Assembly (NCBI GenBank): GCA_965220985.1
Contig: OZ244854.1
Span: 1,922,001-1,986,000 of the forward strand
Direction: 5' to 3'
DNA from: JAPPHA01 sp965220985
GTDB taxonomy: Bacteria; Pseudomonadota; Alphaproteobacteria; Rhodobacterales; Rhodobacteraceae
Length of the DNA: 64,000 nucleotides
Part shown: positions 28,067-38,039 of the stretch, piece after piece
Layout: each line of letters opens with the position of its first letter
Numbering within the stretch: the first letter of the stretch is position 1
Program-made: the position numbers and the translations under genes
Notes under the pieces: model-generated
What the model was told of the DNA's origin: nothing
The model's input: only the letters and a program-made list of their open reading frames with translations
The model's database searches: none

Positions 28067-28302
28067 TGAATGACACCGGTCGTGGACTGAAGGCATGCGG
28101 ACGTCGTGCGATGAACTCTCCCGGGGGACACCGAGGTTGCAGCCACCGCGACTATTCGGAACAGTGACCCGAGTGATCTTTTGACGACGACCCGCGCGAG
28201 ACGATTTCTTCCGCGCATTTGCAAAAAAATCGAAACAGGTGATGACAATCGGGTTTCCGTGACATAGTGGGTCGACATTTGGACAGGGGGGTTCAGTCAA
28301 CC

Positions 28303-29982
28303 ATGGCTTCATTCAGATCAGACATCGAGATCGCGCGCGCAGCAAGCAAGCAGCCGATTCAGGACATCGGAGCGAAGCTCGGGATTCCGTCGCAGAGTCT
28401 CGTGCCTTTCGGCCACGACAAGGCCAAGGTCTCTTCGGAGTTCATCGCGTCGCTATCGGGGCGCGACGACGGACGCCTGATCCTGGTGACGGCGATCAAT
28501 CCGACGCCTGCAGGGGAAGGCAAGACGACAACGACGGTTGGCCTTGGAGACGGTCTGTGCAGGATCGGAAAAAAGGCCGCGATCTGCATTCGCGAAGCGT
28601 CGCTCGGCCCGTGTTTCGGAATGAAGGGCGGCGCCGCGGGTGGCGGACTTGCACAGGTCGTCCCGATGGAAGACATGAACCTTCATTTCACGGGCGACTT
28701 CCACGCGATCACCTCGGCGCACAATCTGCTGAGCGCGATGATCGACAATCACATCTACTGGGGCAACGCATTGGAGATCGACCATCGCCGCGTTGCCTGG
28801 CGCAGGGTCCTGGACATGAACGACCGGGCGCTGCGAGACGTCGTGGCATCGCTCGGTGGCGTGGCCAACGGGTTCCCGCGCCAGACCGGTTTCGACATCA
28901 CGGTCGCCTCCGAAGTGATGGCGATCCTGTGTCTTTCGGCCGATCTCGACGATCTGCAGGAGCGCCTTGGCCGAATCATCATCGGCTATCGACGCGATCG
29001 ATCGCCGATCTACTGCCGCGACCTCAAGGCGGATGGCGCCATGACCGTTCTTCTGCAGCAGGCGCTGCAACCGAACCTGGTCCAGACGCTCGAAAACAAC
29101 CCCGCTTTCGTGCATGGCGGCCCGTTTGCCAACATTGCGCACGGTTGCAATTCGGTCATCGCGACCAAGACGGCCTTGAAACTCGCCGACTATGTCGTGA
29201 CCGAAGCGGGTTTCGGCGCCGATCTCGGTGCCGAGAAATTTATGAACATCAAGTGCAGGATGGCAGGGCTTGCCCCGTCGGCCGTCGTGGTCGTTGCGAC
29301 CGTGCGCGCGATGAAGATGAACGGCGGCGTCGCCCGGGCCGATCTGGATGCCGAGAACGTTCAGGCGGTGCGAGAAGGGTGCTCAAACCTCGGTCGCCAC
29401 ATCGAAAACGTGAAGTCGTTCGGTGTTCCGGTCGTCGTGGCCATCAATCACTTCGTGACCGACACCGACGCCGAGGTCGGCGCCGTCAGGGATTTCTGTG
29501 CCGCGCAAGGTTCCGAGGCAATTCTGTGCAGGCACTGGGAACTGGGCTCCGAGGGCACGGTCGATCTCGCCACGCGAGTCTCCGAACTCGCCGATTCGGG
29601 TGAGGCCGACTTTGCTCCGATCTACCCCGACGACATGCCGCTCCTCGAGAAGATCGAGACCATCGCCAAGAGGATCTACCGTGCCGACGAAGTGATCGCG
29701 GACAGGAAGATCAGGGACCAGCTGAAACTGTGGGAAGAACAGGGCTACGGGAATCTGCCGGTTTGCATGGCAAAGACCCAGTACAGCTTTTCGACCGATC
29801 CCAATCTGCGCGGAGCGCCAACCGGCCATTCGATTCCGATCAGGGAGGTTCGCCTTTCGGCCGGTGCCGGCTTCATCGTCGCCATCTGCGGCGAAATCAT
29901 GACCATGCCGGGACTTCCGCGAGTTCCGGCCGCCGAATCGATCAGCCTCAATGATGCAGGCGAGATCGACGGCCTGTTCTAA
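28303..29982 (+). CDS. fhs: Formate-tetrahydrofolate ligase
   Basis: A 559-residue protein with the ATP-binding loop TPAGEGKTTTTVGLGDGL, REASLGPCFGMKGGAAGGG and NLHFTGDFHAI, all typical of Fhs. It makes 10-formyl-THF from formate, THF and ATP, or runs in reverse. ATG 28303 is chosen because the mature N terminus matches the family; an earlier in-frame start adds 12 residues without a binding site. folD follows 22 bp downstream, so the pair forms a C1-tetrahydrofolate module that could serve the demethylases encoded nearby. Confidence 0.96.
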   Translation: MASFRSDIEIARAASKQPIQDIGAKLGIPSQSLVPFGHDKAKVSSEFIASLSGRDDGRLILVTAINPTPAGEGKTTTTVGLGDGLCRIGKKAAICIREASLGPCFGMKGGAAGGGLAQVVPMEDMNLHFTGDFHAITSAHNLLSAMIDNHIYWGNALEIDHRRVAWRRVLDMNDRALRDVVASLGGVANGFPRQTGFDITVASEVMAILCLSADLDDLQERLGRIIIGYRRDRSPIYCRDLKADGAMTVLLQQALQPNLVQTLENNPAFVHGGPFANIAHGCNSVIATKTALKLADYVVTEAGFGADLGAEKFMNIKCRMAGLAPSAVVVVATVRAMKMNGGVARADLDAENVQAVREGCSNLGRHIENVKSFGVPVVVAINHFVTDTDAEVGAVRDFCAAQGSEAILCRHWELGSEGTVDLATRVSELADSGEADFAPIYPDDMPLLEKIETIAKRIYRADEVIADRKIRDQLKLWEEQGYGNLPVCMAKTQYSFSTDPNLRGAPTGHSIPIREVRLSAGAGFIVAICGEIMTMPGLPRVPAAESISLNDAGEIDGLF

Positions 29983-30004
29983 ACCTTCCGATTCTGGTTG
30001 AATA

Positions 30005-30931
30005 ATGACACTTGCGGACACGGTTTACGCCCTGACGCCGACGATCATCGACGGCAGGCAAACCGCTCAGAGGGTCCAGAGCCGGGTGGCTGATCATGCG
30101 GCGGAACTGACCGCTGCCGGAATGCAGCCCAAACTGGCCGTCGTCCTCGTTGGCGATGATCCGGCCAGTCAGGTTTACGTCAGGAACAAGCAGCGGGCTG
30201 CCGCCGAGGCGGGAGTGGCGTCGGTCTTCCATCACCTTTCCGCGACCAGCACCGAGGCGGAACTCATCGGGTGCATTCATGACCTCAATGACGATCCGAG
30301 CGTTCACGGGATTCTCTGCCAGTTGCCATTGCCTGGCGATCTGAAGGAAGACCTCGTCATCAACGCGATCGATCCGGCGAAGGACGTCGATGGCTTCCAT
30401 GTCGTCAACGTCGGGCTGCTTGCGACCGGTCAGCCGGCAATGGTTCCGTGCACTCCGCTGGGCTGCCTGACGCTGCTGCGGGAGCAACACGAATCGCTCT
30501 CAGGACTGCGGGCGGTCGTTCTCGGGCGGTCGAACATCGTCGGCAAGCCCATGGCCAATCTGTTGCTCCAGAATCACTGTACCGTGACCATTGCCCACAG
30601 TCGCACGGAGGATCTCGAGGCGCTGTGCCAGGAGGCCGACATACTGGTTGCCGCTGTCGGACGACCGGGAATGGTCAAGGGATCATGGATCAAGGACGGC
30701 GCGACGGTCATCGATGTCGGAATCAATCGCATTCCTGCGCCCGAACGTGGCGAGGGGAGGACAAGGCTCGTGGGCGACGTGGACTTTGCCAGCGCTGCCG
30801 AACGGGCCGGAGCGCTGACCCCGGTCCCGGGAGGAGTCGGGCCGATGACGATCGCCTGTCTCCTGGCCAACACCATCACCGCGTGCTGCCGGATCAACGG
30901 GAAACCGGAACCTCGGGATCTGCTCGCCTGA
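30005..30931 (+). CDS. folD: Bifunctional methylene-THF dehydrogenase/methenyl-THF cyclohydrolase
   Basis: A 308-residue FolD. The catalytic region has YVRNKQRAAAEAG (Tyr and Lys), then GILCQLPLP, PCTPLGCLTLL and the NADP-binding GRSNIVGKPMANLLL, ending in TPVPGGVGPMTIACLLANT. It interconverts 5,10-methylene-THF and 10-formyl-THF with NADP. It follows fhs closely, giving the complete path from methylene-THF to formate. Confidence 0.96.
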   Translation: MTLADTVYALTPTIIDGRQTAQRVQSRVADHAAELTAAGMQPKLAVVLVGDDPASQVYVRNKQRAAAEAGVASVFHHLSATSTEAELIGCIHDLNDDPSVHGILCQLPLPGDLKEDLVINAIDPAKDVDGFHVVNVGLLATGQPAMVPCTPLGCLTLLREQHESLSGLRAVVLGRSNIVGKPMANLLLQNHCTVTIAHSRTEDLEALCQEADILVAAVGRPGMVKGSWIKDGATVIDVGINRIPAPERGEGRTRLVGDVDFASAAERAGALTPVPGGVGPMTIACLLANTITACCRINGKPEPRDLLA

Positions 30932-30958
30932 ACGGTCGCGAACACGGCATGAGCGGGT

Positions 30959-31702
30959 TCATTTGCGGGGCAGGAGGGGGAGGCCAACCGCGCGATTGCC
31001 GGTGAGCACCGCGATCGCGGAGGGTTCCATCAGGTCTCGCAACGGCGCTTCACGGCAATCGAGGCCCCCGGTGTAATGACCGAAGGCCGGCAGGATGATC
31101 CGCTTGCTGTCCACCAGAAAACAGGCTCTGCTGATACTCCTCCCGCGGCGGGACACACGGCACTTGGGGTGATAATGGGCCGAGATCTCGCCGGCCTGGC
31201 CAGAATCCGCAACATGGCGAAACGTCAGTGAGCCGATGCGGAACCGTTCGGTTTCGGCCACGCAGACGCCGCCGAGTTCCTGCATTGCATCCATCGATCC
31301 CGGATCGGGGTCGTGATTTCCCGATATCCAGATCCACTTTCGTCCGCTCGCCAGCAACGACAGCGTCGCGAGGTCCTTCTGGCCGATTTCGTTGATTGCT
31401 TCGAGGTCGTCGAAACTGTCACCGAGGCAGACGACCATCGCGGGATCGGCTGCACGAACGAGGTCGGCCAGCCTCGCGAGCGTCTCGCGAGTCTCGTAGG
31501 GCGGCAGGAGGGTTCCTGACCGACGCGCAACACGGCTGGACTTGCCGAGATGCAGATCTGCAACGCAGAGCAACCGTCGTTCTGGCCACCACAACGCCCG
31601 ATCCGCGAGCAGTCCCAACTCAGCGCCGCAGAAATCCAGGCAGAAGACGCGATCCCGATCGATGCCGATGTCTTCGCAGAATGAATGTAACTGCGCGCTC
31701 AC
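30959..31702 (-). CDS. pdeM: Ligase-associated DNA damage response endonuclease PdeM
   Basis: A 247-residue metallophosphoesterase. It has the metal-binding series VADLHLGKSS (D-x-H), CLGDSFDD (GD) and ISGNHDPDP (GNHD). These motifs and the 4-bp overlap with a ligase-associated DEXH helicase gene identify PdeM, part of a four-gene repair set (ATP-dependent ligase, exonuclease, helicase, PdeM). The ligase and exonuclease genes are not in the window. It is probably cytoplasmic and manganese dependent. Confidence 0.85.
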   Translation of the reverse strand: MSAQLHSFCEDIGIDRDRVFCLDFCGAELGLLADRALWWPERRLLCVADLHLGKSSRVARRSGTLLPPYETRETLARLADLVRAADPAMVVCLGDSFDDLEAINEIGQKDLATLSLLASGRKWIWISGNHDPDPGSMDAMQELGGVCVAETERFRIGSLTFRHVADSGQAGEISAHYHPKCRVSRRGRSISRACFLVDSKRIILPAFGHYTGGLDCREAPLRDLMEPSAIAVLTGNRAVGLPLLPRK

Positions 31703-34188
31703 GCCGATGCGCCCGCGACCATGAGATCATGCTGATCGAGCCCGGCCTCTCTCATCAGTTCGTCAGCGGATTCCTTCAAGAGTTCGTCCTCGGCGCTTGC
31801 CGAAATCGGGATCCGGCCGACTTCGAGCAACAGCGGCGCCGCCAAGGGGGTGACATGAGGAATCTCCACGTGATCGATGCGATCCCCGATGCGAGCGAAC
31901 ATCTCCTCGATGCGCGAGAAATCGACGATTCCGCGCATGGCTTCCTGCCTCGTCAGGCGCATCAGGAGGTGATCGGGCTCGTACTTCCTCAGCGTGTCAT
32001 AGAGGATGTCGGTCGAGAAAACCGTCTGGCGACGGGACTTGCGGGCGTGTCCGGGAATGTTTCGCTCGATCAGCCCGGCGATCGTTGCCACGGCCTTGAA
32101 TGTCCGCTTCATCACCGCGTTTTCCGACAGCCAGTCATCGAATCCGTGACGAATTCCGTGAGGCGACATCAGCCCGTGCGCATCGGTCACCGGTTGCAGG
32201 CTCCACAAGAGCAGCGCATGGTCGGAGGTGACGAATCCGATGGGGCCGAGCCCTTGCGTTTCCATGCGCCGCGTCAGCAGGAGTCCAAGCGTCTGGTGCG
32301 CGTTCTTGCCGGCGAATCCGTAAATGCACGTGCATTCGAGATTCCTGTGGGGGAAGCTCTCGACGAGGAGGCGGCCGGGTTCGGGCACCCGGGAAACGGC
32401 GCGCTGTCGATGCAGCCAATTGATCGCGTGCTCGGGCAATCCGGGCGGGCGATCGTGCTGCAGGAGCGCGATGACACGGTCGCACAGCAGGGTGGATGTG
32501 GCGAACTTGGTGCCGCTGAACACCGCGATGCGCGGGCGACGGGACTGCGATTTCGACACTTCGACCGTCATCTCCCGCAGCCGGTCGAAACGCACGATTT
32601 GACCGCCCATCAGGAACGTGTCGCCTTCCGACAGTGTTGCCGCGAAGGCCTCTTCGACCTTTCCGAGCGGCTTGCCGCCCCGTCGCCCGAGGCGAACGCC
32701 CATCATGTCCGCGTCAATGATCGTGCCGACGTTCATGCGAATGTTGCGTGCCCTGCGCGGGTCCCGCAGTTCCCAAAGTCCGTCCGGTCGGCGTTTCAAC
32801 CGTTGCCACCTGTCGTAGGCTTCGAAGGCATACCCGCCGGTTGCGCAGTATTCGAGGCATGAATCGAACTCCGGCCGTTCGAGATCGCTGAACGGACCGG
32901 CGGCCACGACTTCCGCGAAGAGCTGGTCGGCATCGAACGGGCCAGCTGCGGCCCGCACGAGAATGTGCTGGCAAAGGACATCGCCGGCACCCGCTCCCCG
33001 CGCCTCGCCGTCGAGGTCGTGGGCCGCTGCGGCCTCCAAGGCCGCCTGGCATTCGAAGATCTCGAATCTGTTCGCCGGCACGATGATCGCCCGTGACGGC
33101 TTGTCGTGACAGTGATTCGACCGACCGATGCGCTGGATCAGTCTCTGGACATTCTTCGGTGCGCCCACCTGGATGACCAGGTCGACATCGCCCCAGTCGA
33201 TCCCGAGATCGAGCGTTCCGGTGCAGACGATGGCGCGCAGGTCGCCCGCGACCATTGCCGACTCCACCAAAGTGCGCGCCTCGCGTGAAAGCGCGCCGTG
33301 ATGCAAGGCGATTGGCAAGTTTTCGTGGTTTGCCTGCCACAGCGCGTGGAAATAGATCTCGCACTGGGCCCGCGTGTTGATGAACACCAGCGTCGTTCGA
33401 GACTTGCGGATCTCTTCGAGCACGGCGGGAACCGAGTACACGGCCCCGGCACCCGACCAAGGCGGCGCTTCATCGGTCATGAGAACGGAAATCTCCGGCT
33501 TCTCTCCGCCCTCGCAGTGAATGATGGTGCATGGGTCCGGGGCGGCCGAGAGGAATTGACCGAGTGCTTCGGGATCCCTGACCGTTGCCGAGAGGCCGAC
33601 GCGTTTCATCGATGGAGACAGGGTGCGCAAGCGCGAAAGGCAGAGCGCCAATTGATCCCCGCGACGGCTTTCGGCGAGAGCGTGGATTTCGTCGACGATC
33701 ACCCGTTTGAGCGAGCCGAAGACTCGCTCTGCATCGTGGTGGGACAGCATCAGCGCCAGCGATTCTGGCGTGGTCAGCAGCATGTGCGGCGGGTCTGTGC
33801 GTTGTCGCGTTCGCCGCGAGGGTGGGGTTTCGCCGGTTCGCACTTCGATTCGCACCGGCAGTCCCAGCTCTTCGACGGGTCGCTGCAGGTTGCGTTGCAC
33901 ATCGGATGCGAGCGCCTTCAACGGCGAGACGTAGAGCGTGTGGAGGCCTGCGAATTTGCCGTCCTCCAGCGCAATGAGGGAAGGCAGGAATCCGGCAAGC
34001 GTCTTGCCGCCCCCGGTCGGCGCCACAAGCAGCGCCGATGGCTCATTTGCCAGTTCGATCAATCTGATCTGGTGGTCGTACGGTGCCCAGCCCTTGTCGC
34101 GAAACCATCGCGCGAGACTGTCAGGCAGCAAGCCCGAACCTCCGCCGTCATGGCGAGTTGCTGAGATGGTTGAACCGTTAGGATTCAT
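31699..34188 (-). CDS. Ligase-associated DNA damage response DEXH-box helicase (Lhr-like)
   Basis: An 829-residue SF2 helicase. It has Walker A VAPTGGGKTLAGFLP (about 55-69), the DEIH box in VIVDEIHALAESRRGDQ, motif III LSATVRDPE and the C-terminal helicase domain with QRIGRSNH. The tail has the Lhr winged-helix and DUF4545-like regions seen in ligase-associated helicases. It unwinds DNA during a damage response with PdeM, whose gene overlaps its stop by 4 bp. On the 5' side the partner ligase and exonuclease genes are missing; a divergent-looking SF1 helicase gene occupies that position. Confidence 0.88.
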   Translation of the reverse strand: MNPNGSTISATRHDGGGSGLLPDSLARWFRDKGWAPYDHQIRLIELANEPSALLVAPTGGGKTLAGFLPSLIALEDGKFAGLHTLYVSPLKALASDVQRNLQRPVEELGLPVRIEVRTGETPPSRRTRQRTDPPHMLLTTPESLALMLSHHDAERVFGSLKRVIVDEIHALAESRRGDQLALCLSRLRTLSPSMKRVGLSATVRDPEALGQFLSAAPDPCTIIHCEGGEKPEISVLMTDEAPPWSGAGAVYSVPAVLEEIRKSRTTLVFINTRAQCEIYFHALWQANHENLPIALHHGALSREARTLVESAMVAGDLRAIVCTGTLDLGIDWGDVDLVIQVGAPKNVQRLIQRIGRSNHCHDKPSRAIIVPANRFEIFECQAALEAAAAHDLDGEARGAGAGDVLCQHILVRAAAGPFDADQLFAEVVAAGPFSDLERPEFDSCLEYCATGGYAFEAYDRWQRLKRRPDGLWELRDPRRARNIRMNVGTIIDADMMGVRLGRRGGKPLGKVEEAFAATLSEGDTFLMGGQIVRFDRLREMTVEVSKSQSRRPRIAVFSGTKFATSTLLCDRVIALLQHDRPPGLPEHAINWLHRQRAVSRVPEPGRLLVESFPHRNLECTCIYGFAGKNAHQTLGLLLTRRMETQGLGPIGFVTSDHALLLWSLQPVTDAHGLMSPHGIRHGFDDWLSENAVMKRTFKAVATIAGLIERNIPGHARKSRRQTVFSTDILYDTLRKYEPDHLLMRLTRQEAMRGIVDFSRIEEMFARIGDRIDHVEIPHVTPLAAPLLLEVGRIPISASAEDELLKESADELMREAGLDQHDLMVAGASA

Positions 34189-34268
34189 TAGAGTCCAGTC
34201 GTTGGAGCCTCAGACTGATTACGTGAACACTCTTTCTTGTGCGATGTGGGGGGGCATCTCGTTGTCCA

Positions 34269-37079
34269 TCACCGGTCAAAGTCTTGTTCTAGCGACCAAT
34301 CCTCGCGGAAGTGATGAGATATCGGCATCAATTGTCGCGGAACATTGCCGTGGAAAGTCACCCCAAGATAAGTTGCGGCACGCGTCGCTCCCACATATAG
34401 GTACTTCGAAAACAGGGCTGGAAAATGAGAGACGGTCTTGTCCAGATCAACAAAAAACACCGCTTCGAATTCCATTCCCTTGATGTGGCGAATGTTGAAA
34501 ACTCGAACATCACGATCATTGCCGACCGCCTTGCCATCCTTGCAGGCAACTGCGTGCAGACTGATTTCCTCAAGTCGGTTGTTCAATTCCACAGCCAACG
34601 GTTCGACCTGTGCTTCATTGTTGACGAGAACTGCGATTGTCGTGGTCTTTTGGACCATCTGGTCGATCTCGCGAATTCGTGCGGACAACCACTCCGCGAC
34701 AGCAGAGTTGTCGCTCAGTTGAGTTCGCCAAACGGGTGGCAGGCCTTCGGTGTCGAGACGGTCAGGCAAGACGATGTCGTTCGCTTGCGAACCACCCATT
34801 GCCGCAATTTGCTTGGCGAGATCAACCAGCCGCCGGCTTTGGCGATATGATACGGTTATCGATCTTCGATCAATTCCACCCCCCAGCCAATCGAGCGCTT
34901 CATTTGACTTGAGGCCCCACGATGTCAGCCGTTGGTTTATGTCGCCGCAAAGAAAGAAAGAGTTGGTCTTCGGATGGGTCATTGCCTGCATGCAGGCAAG
35001 TTGAACCTGCGAAAAATCTGTCGCTTCGTCGACCAAGATTTGTGCGCGTTGGAGTTGTCGTATGGTGGCAACGAGGCCTCCACTAGGGATTCCAGCGGTC
35101 GTCGGTCCCCGATAGAAATCAAGGATTTCAATGGCAATCTGGAGAGTTGCCAGCACAACGAGGTCGAGCTCTCGCCAGTGGATATCTCTCGCTGTCTTTG
35201 GTGTGGCCGTGTACCAGCGGCCAGTTTTTGCCATTTCTGTACGGTATCGCTTATATCTTGCAGGGATACCGCGAATGAACAGTCGTTCAAGGCGTTCGAA
35301 CTTCCGCAGACGTGTCTGTTCGTTCAGCAGATTCCCGAGTCTTGCTATTGCTTTGTCCGAAGGGATACGATCACGACCTAGCCACATGACAAGCATTCCG
35401 TCCTGCGAGTCTTTTTTGAGGCGTCGCCCCGCCGATCGATATTTTGCAAAAGACTTCAGTGCCCTTTCGTAACGCAAACGCGCTTGCCGTCGACTGACCG
35501 TGCCGTCAGCTTGGTGCCGGACGACTTGCCCACCCTCGTCGTCAAGCACTGCTTCGAGTTCATCTTCCAAGTCTGCGTCCCGCGAGTTTTTGGCAAGTTG
35601 CTGAGAAACTTGTTGACGAAGCAAATCGGAAAAGTTGCGATCTTGATAGCATTGTTCGTTGAAGGATTTGGTGAGGATCCTTCCGACCTCGTCGGCCCTG
35701 ACGGCAACTGCTTCACGTATTTTGGTCTTGGGGACGAGATCCTCCACATTACGCATCAGTTGGCGGTAAGGGTTTCGCCCTTGAACTTTGAGCTTATTTG
35801 CCAAGTGTTTGAAGATGGAACCCAATTCGCTGTCGCTATTCTTTGACAACTCCTCTGCGTCCAACCGCAGTTCATCCGTAGCTGTTCGATCCAAAAACCT
35901 GCGAAAATCATCGTACCATTCGGCGTCGTCCATGACTTCAGACTTGAGGTGGCCCTGCTCTCGGCGTTCGACAAATGGGCCATTACCGGTACTTGTACGA
36001 AGTAGCCCAAGTTCGTCTCGTGCTATTTCTTGGCGAAACTCCGCCCAAGTTCGGATGTGTCGGTCGCTCGCAGCAAGTCCCTCCCTGTTGAAGGCTTCTT
36101 TCACATACTGTCTCAGCAGTTCAGTCGGAGAGAACAGGATCCAACTTTTTTCGTGTGGCCTGCCTGTGTCTTCTTCTACATCTCGAATGAGCCGGCTCTC
36201 ATCTCCGTAATTCTCCAGGGCCTGCCGGTCGGTCTTGAGTCCGAGGCGCCGGACCAAGGTCGTGGTTTTGCCTGTACCCGGCGGTCCGGACAAAAAACAG
36301 CGGGTGTTGATTGGCATCCGAAAGATCTCATCCTGATGCCGATCAAGTATTGGCTGATCACGCAACGCCATTTGGGTTAGGATCGCACGGCGCACGCCCT
36401 CCTCAATGTTGTCGTTTGTTTCATTGTCCCAAGGTATTTCCAAGTCGTCTTCGATGTTGACAGTGTCGCGGGGCTTGGACGGCTCAGGACTCGTTGCCCG
36501 AGGGTCTTCGTCGGCTCGAGCAGGAACTTCGACACGGACCCCGGATAGTAGCAATTCACGTAGAGACTTAACGGTGAATCGTCCGAGGTCCAGAATGTCG
36601 ACTTCGGAATATTTGGAGTCCCACTCTCCTTTTGTGCTTTGTGGCTTGAGTTTTGTGGAACTTTCGACGATCACTTCGCGTTCTGTGTTGCCAAACCCGA
36701 TTGTGTATTCGTGACCCGCCGCCAATGATGCGATGCGGCCGACCGGGGCCCGGTAACTAGCAATCGTGAAACCTGTGCTTGACGGTGGAGCAGTTCGAGT
36801 AATGTAGATCGTATTACTCTTTCCGTTGTCGTCGATGAAGTGGACACGAGCAATGACTGGCTGTTTGATCAGGACTGAGAGGCACGCCATCTCTTGATAT
36901 GTGAACTTGCGAAGACTATTGACCAGTTGAGGGTCACTGTTTGCGTTGATTTCCGAGTACGGATTGGCACTTCGCCGCTGCAGATCTTTAAGGGCGGATT
37001 CCGCTGCGGCTGCGACAGACTCAATGCATTTCAACGAGTCTCTTGCGATTTCAGCGAGTGCGGCCTCCTTGTCTGACAT
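34269..37079 (-). CDS. Large SF1 (UvrD/HelD-like) helicase with GreA-like N-terminal segment
   Basis: A 936-residue protein (946 from an upstream GTG at 37109). The N-terminal 160 residues contain a segment around APVGRIASLAAGHEYTIGFG that resembles the C-terminal domain of GreA-type transcription factors. The helicase core follows: Walker A LSGPPGTGKTTTLVRRLG near 273-290, Walker B ILVDEATDF, CGDINQRLTSWG, SYRQSRRL and a final VGATRAATYLGVTF motif. Between the Walker motifs lies a long charged insertion. A GreA-like domain fused to an SF1 core recalls HelD, which clears RNA polymerase, but similarity outside the motifs is weak. The gene is visibly less GC-rich than its neighbours and is probably acquired. 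Confidence 0.7.
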   Translation of the reverse strand: MSDKEAALAEIARDSLKCIESVAAAAESALKDLQRRSANPYSEINANSDPQLVNSLRKFTYQEMACLSVLIKQPVIARVHFIDDNGKSNTIYITRTAPPSSTGFTIASYRAPVGRIASLAAGHEYTIGFGNTEREVIVESSTKLKPQSTKGEWDSKYSEVDILDLGRFTVKSLRELLLSGVRVEVPARADEDPRATSPEPSKPRDTVNIEDDLEIPWDNETNDNIEEGVRRAILTQMALRDQPILDRHQDEIFRMPINTRCFLSGPPGTGKTTTLVRRLGLKTDRQALENYGDESRLIRDVEEDTGRPHEKSWILFSPTELLRQYVKEAFNREGLAASDRHIRTWAEFRQEIARDELGLLRTSTGNGPFVERREQGHLKSEVMDDAEWYDDFRRFLDRTATDELRLDAEELSKNSDSELGSIFKHLANKLKVQGRNPYRQLMRNVEDLVPKTKIREAVAVRADEVGRILTKSFNEQCYQDRNFSDLLRQQVSQQLAKNSRDADLEDELEAVLDDEGGQVVRHQADGTVSRRQARLRYERALKSFAKYRSAGRRLKKDSQDGMLVMWLGRDRIPSDKAIARLGNLLNEQTRLRKFERLERLFIRGIPARYKRYRTEMAKTGRWYTATPKTARDIHWRELDLVVLATLQIAIEILDFYRGPTTAGIPSGGLVATIRQLQRAQILVDEATDFSQVQLACMQAMTHPKTNSFFLCGDINQRLTSWGLKSNEALDWLGGGIDRRSITVSYRQSRRLVDLAKQIAAMGGSQANDIVLPDRLDTEGLPPVWRTQLSDNSAVAEWLSARIREIDQMVQKTTTIAVLVNNEAQVEPLAVELNNRLEEISLHAVACKDGKAVGNDRDVRVFNIRHIKGMEFEAVFFVDLDKTVSHFPALFSKYLYVGATRAATYLGVTFHGNVPRQLMPISHHFREDWSLEQDFDR

Positions 37080-37408
37080 GGTTTGCCCTGTGTTCACCTG
37101 TCTCGCCACATCGACACAGCCTCCGCCGCGAAAACCGCTCGTCGAATCACTCCGTCAATGAAGAGTGCTTTCTCAATCATTTCGAACTGTGTCGAATGCA
37201 GATGCTCAGTAGTAATCTTAACATGGCTCAATCTAAATCAGAGCAACTGGTTGGAAATGATCTGATGGAGGAACCCTGACAAAACCACAGTTAGGGCAGT
37301 CACGGCTTGGCAAAACAACCGTCATGGTACGGCGAAGCTTATTCCCGATGCGAAGACGCAAGTGAAACCGCATTCACCCCGCCCGTCAATTCGACAATAC
37401 CGAAAGCA
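37080..37408. other. Intergenic region upstream of SF1 helicase gene
   Basis: AT-richer spacer holding the helicase promoter. It is also the 3' side of the CoA-transferase operon, which ends at 37409. No gene or clear terminator was seen. Confidence 0.4.
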
Positions 37409-38035
37409 TTAGACGAGTGCGGCCTCGGTTGCGGCTTCGATCTGCGAACGGGTGACGTCGGGTGCGGTCTCGACAATGCTCAAGCCGTTCTCGACGACAT
37501 CGAACACCCCGAGTTCAGTGATGATTCGATCGACCACGCCTTTCCCGGTGAGCGGCAGGGTGCAGCGCTTGAGAACCTTTGATTCGCCCTTCTTGTTCGT
37601 GTGGCTCATGATGACCACGACGCGGCGGACGCCCGCGACGAGATCCATGGCTCCGCCCATGCCCTTGACCAGCTTGCCCGGGATCATCCAGTTGGCGAGG
37701 TCGCCGTTCTCGGCAACTTCCATGGCACCAAGAATCGCGAGCGCAATATGACCGCCGCGAATCATTCCGAAACTGTCGGCCGACGAAAAGTACGACGTGC
37801 GATCGAGCTCGGTGATGGTCTGCTTGCCGGCATTGATCAGATCGGCGTCGACTTCATCTTCGGTGGGAAACGGTCCCATGCCGAGCATGCCGTTCTCCGA
37901 CTGCAGCGTCACGTCGATGCCGGGGGGGATGTGATTGGACACCAGCGTCGGAATGCCGATTCCGAGATTGACGTAGGTGCCGTCTTCGAGTTCCTGCGCT
38001 GCGCGCTGGGCCATCTGGTTTCTGTCCCAAGGCAT
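37409..38035 (-). CDS. scoB: 3-oxoacid CoA-transferase subunit B
   Basis: A 208-residue beta subunit. The catalytic glutamate lies in the family motif SENGMLGMGP. Other marks are NLGIGIPTLVSNHIP near the start and GGHIALAILGAMEV. With subunit A it moves CoA from succinyl-CoA to acetoacetate or a similar 3-oxoacid. It starts five bases after the subunit A stop; in-frame extensions upstream overlap subunit A and are rejected. Another family CoA-transferase substrate is possible. Confidence 0.9.
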   Translation of the reverse strand: MPWDRNQMAQRAAQELEDGTYVNLGIGIPTLVSNHIPPGIDVTLQSENGMLGMGPFPTEDEVDADLINAGKQTITELDRTSYFSSADSFGMIRGGHIALAILGAMEVAENGDLANWMIPGKLVKGMGGAMDLVAGVRRVVVIMSHTNKKGESKVLKRCTLPLTGKGVVDRIITELGVFDVVENGLSIVETAPDVTRSQIEAATEAALV

Positions 38036-38039
38036 GGTG

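Noticed and set aside
25994..28312. A 772-codon open frame on the minus strand opposite ftsH
   Set aside because: It lies antisense to an unmistakable ftsH. High third-position GC keeps the antisense frame open; it has no domain or start signal.
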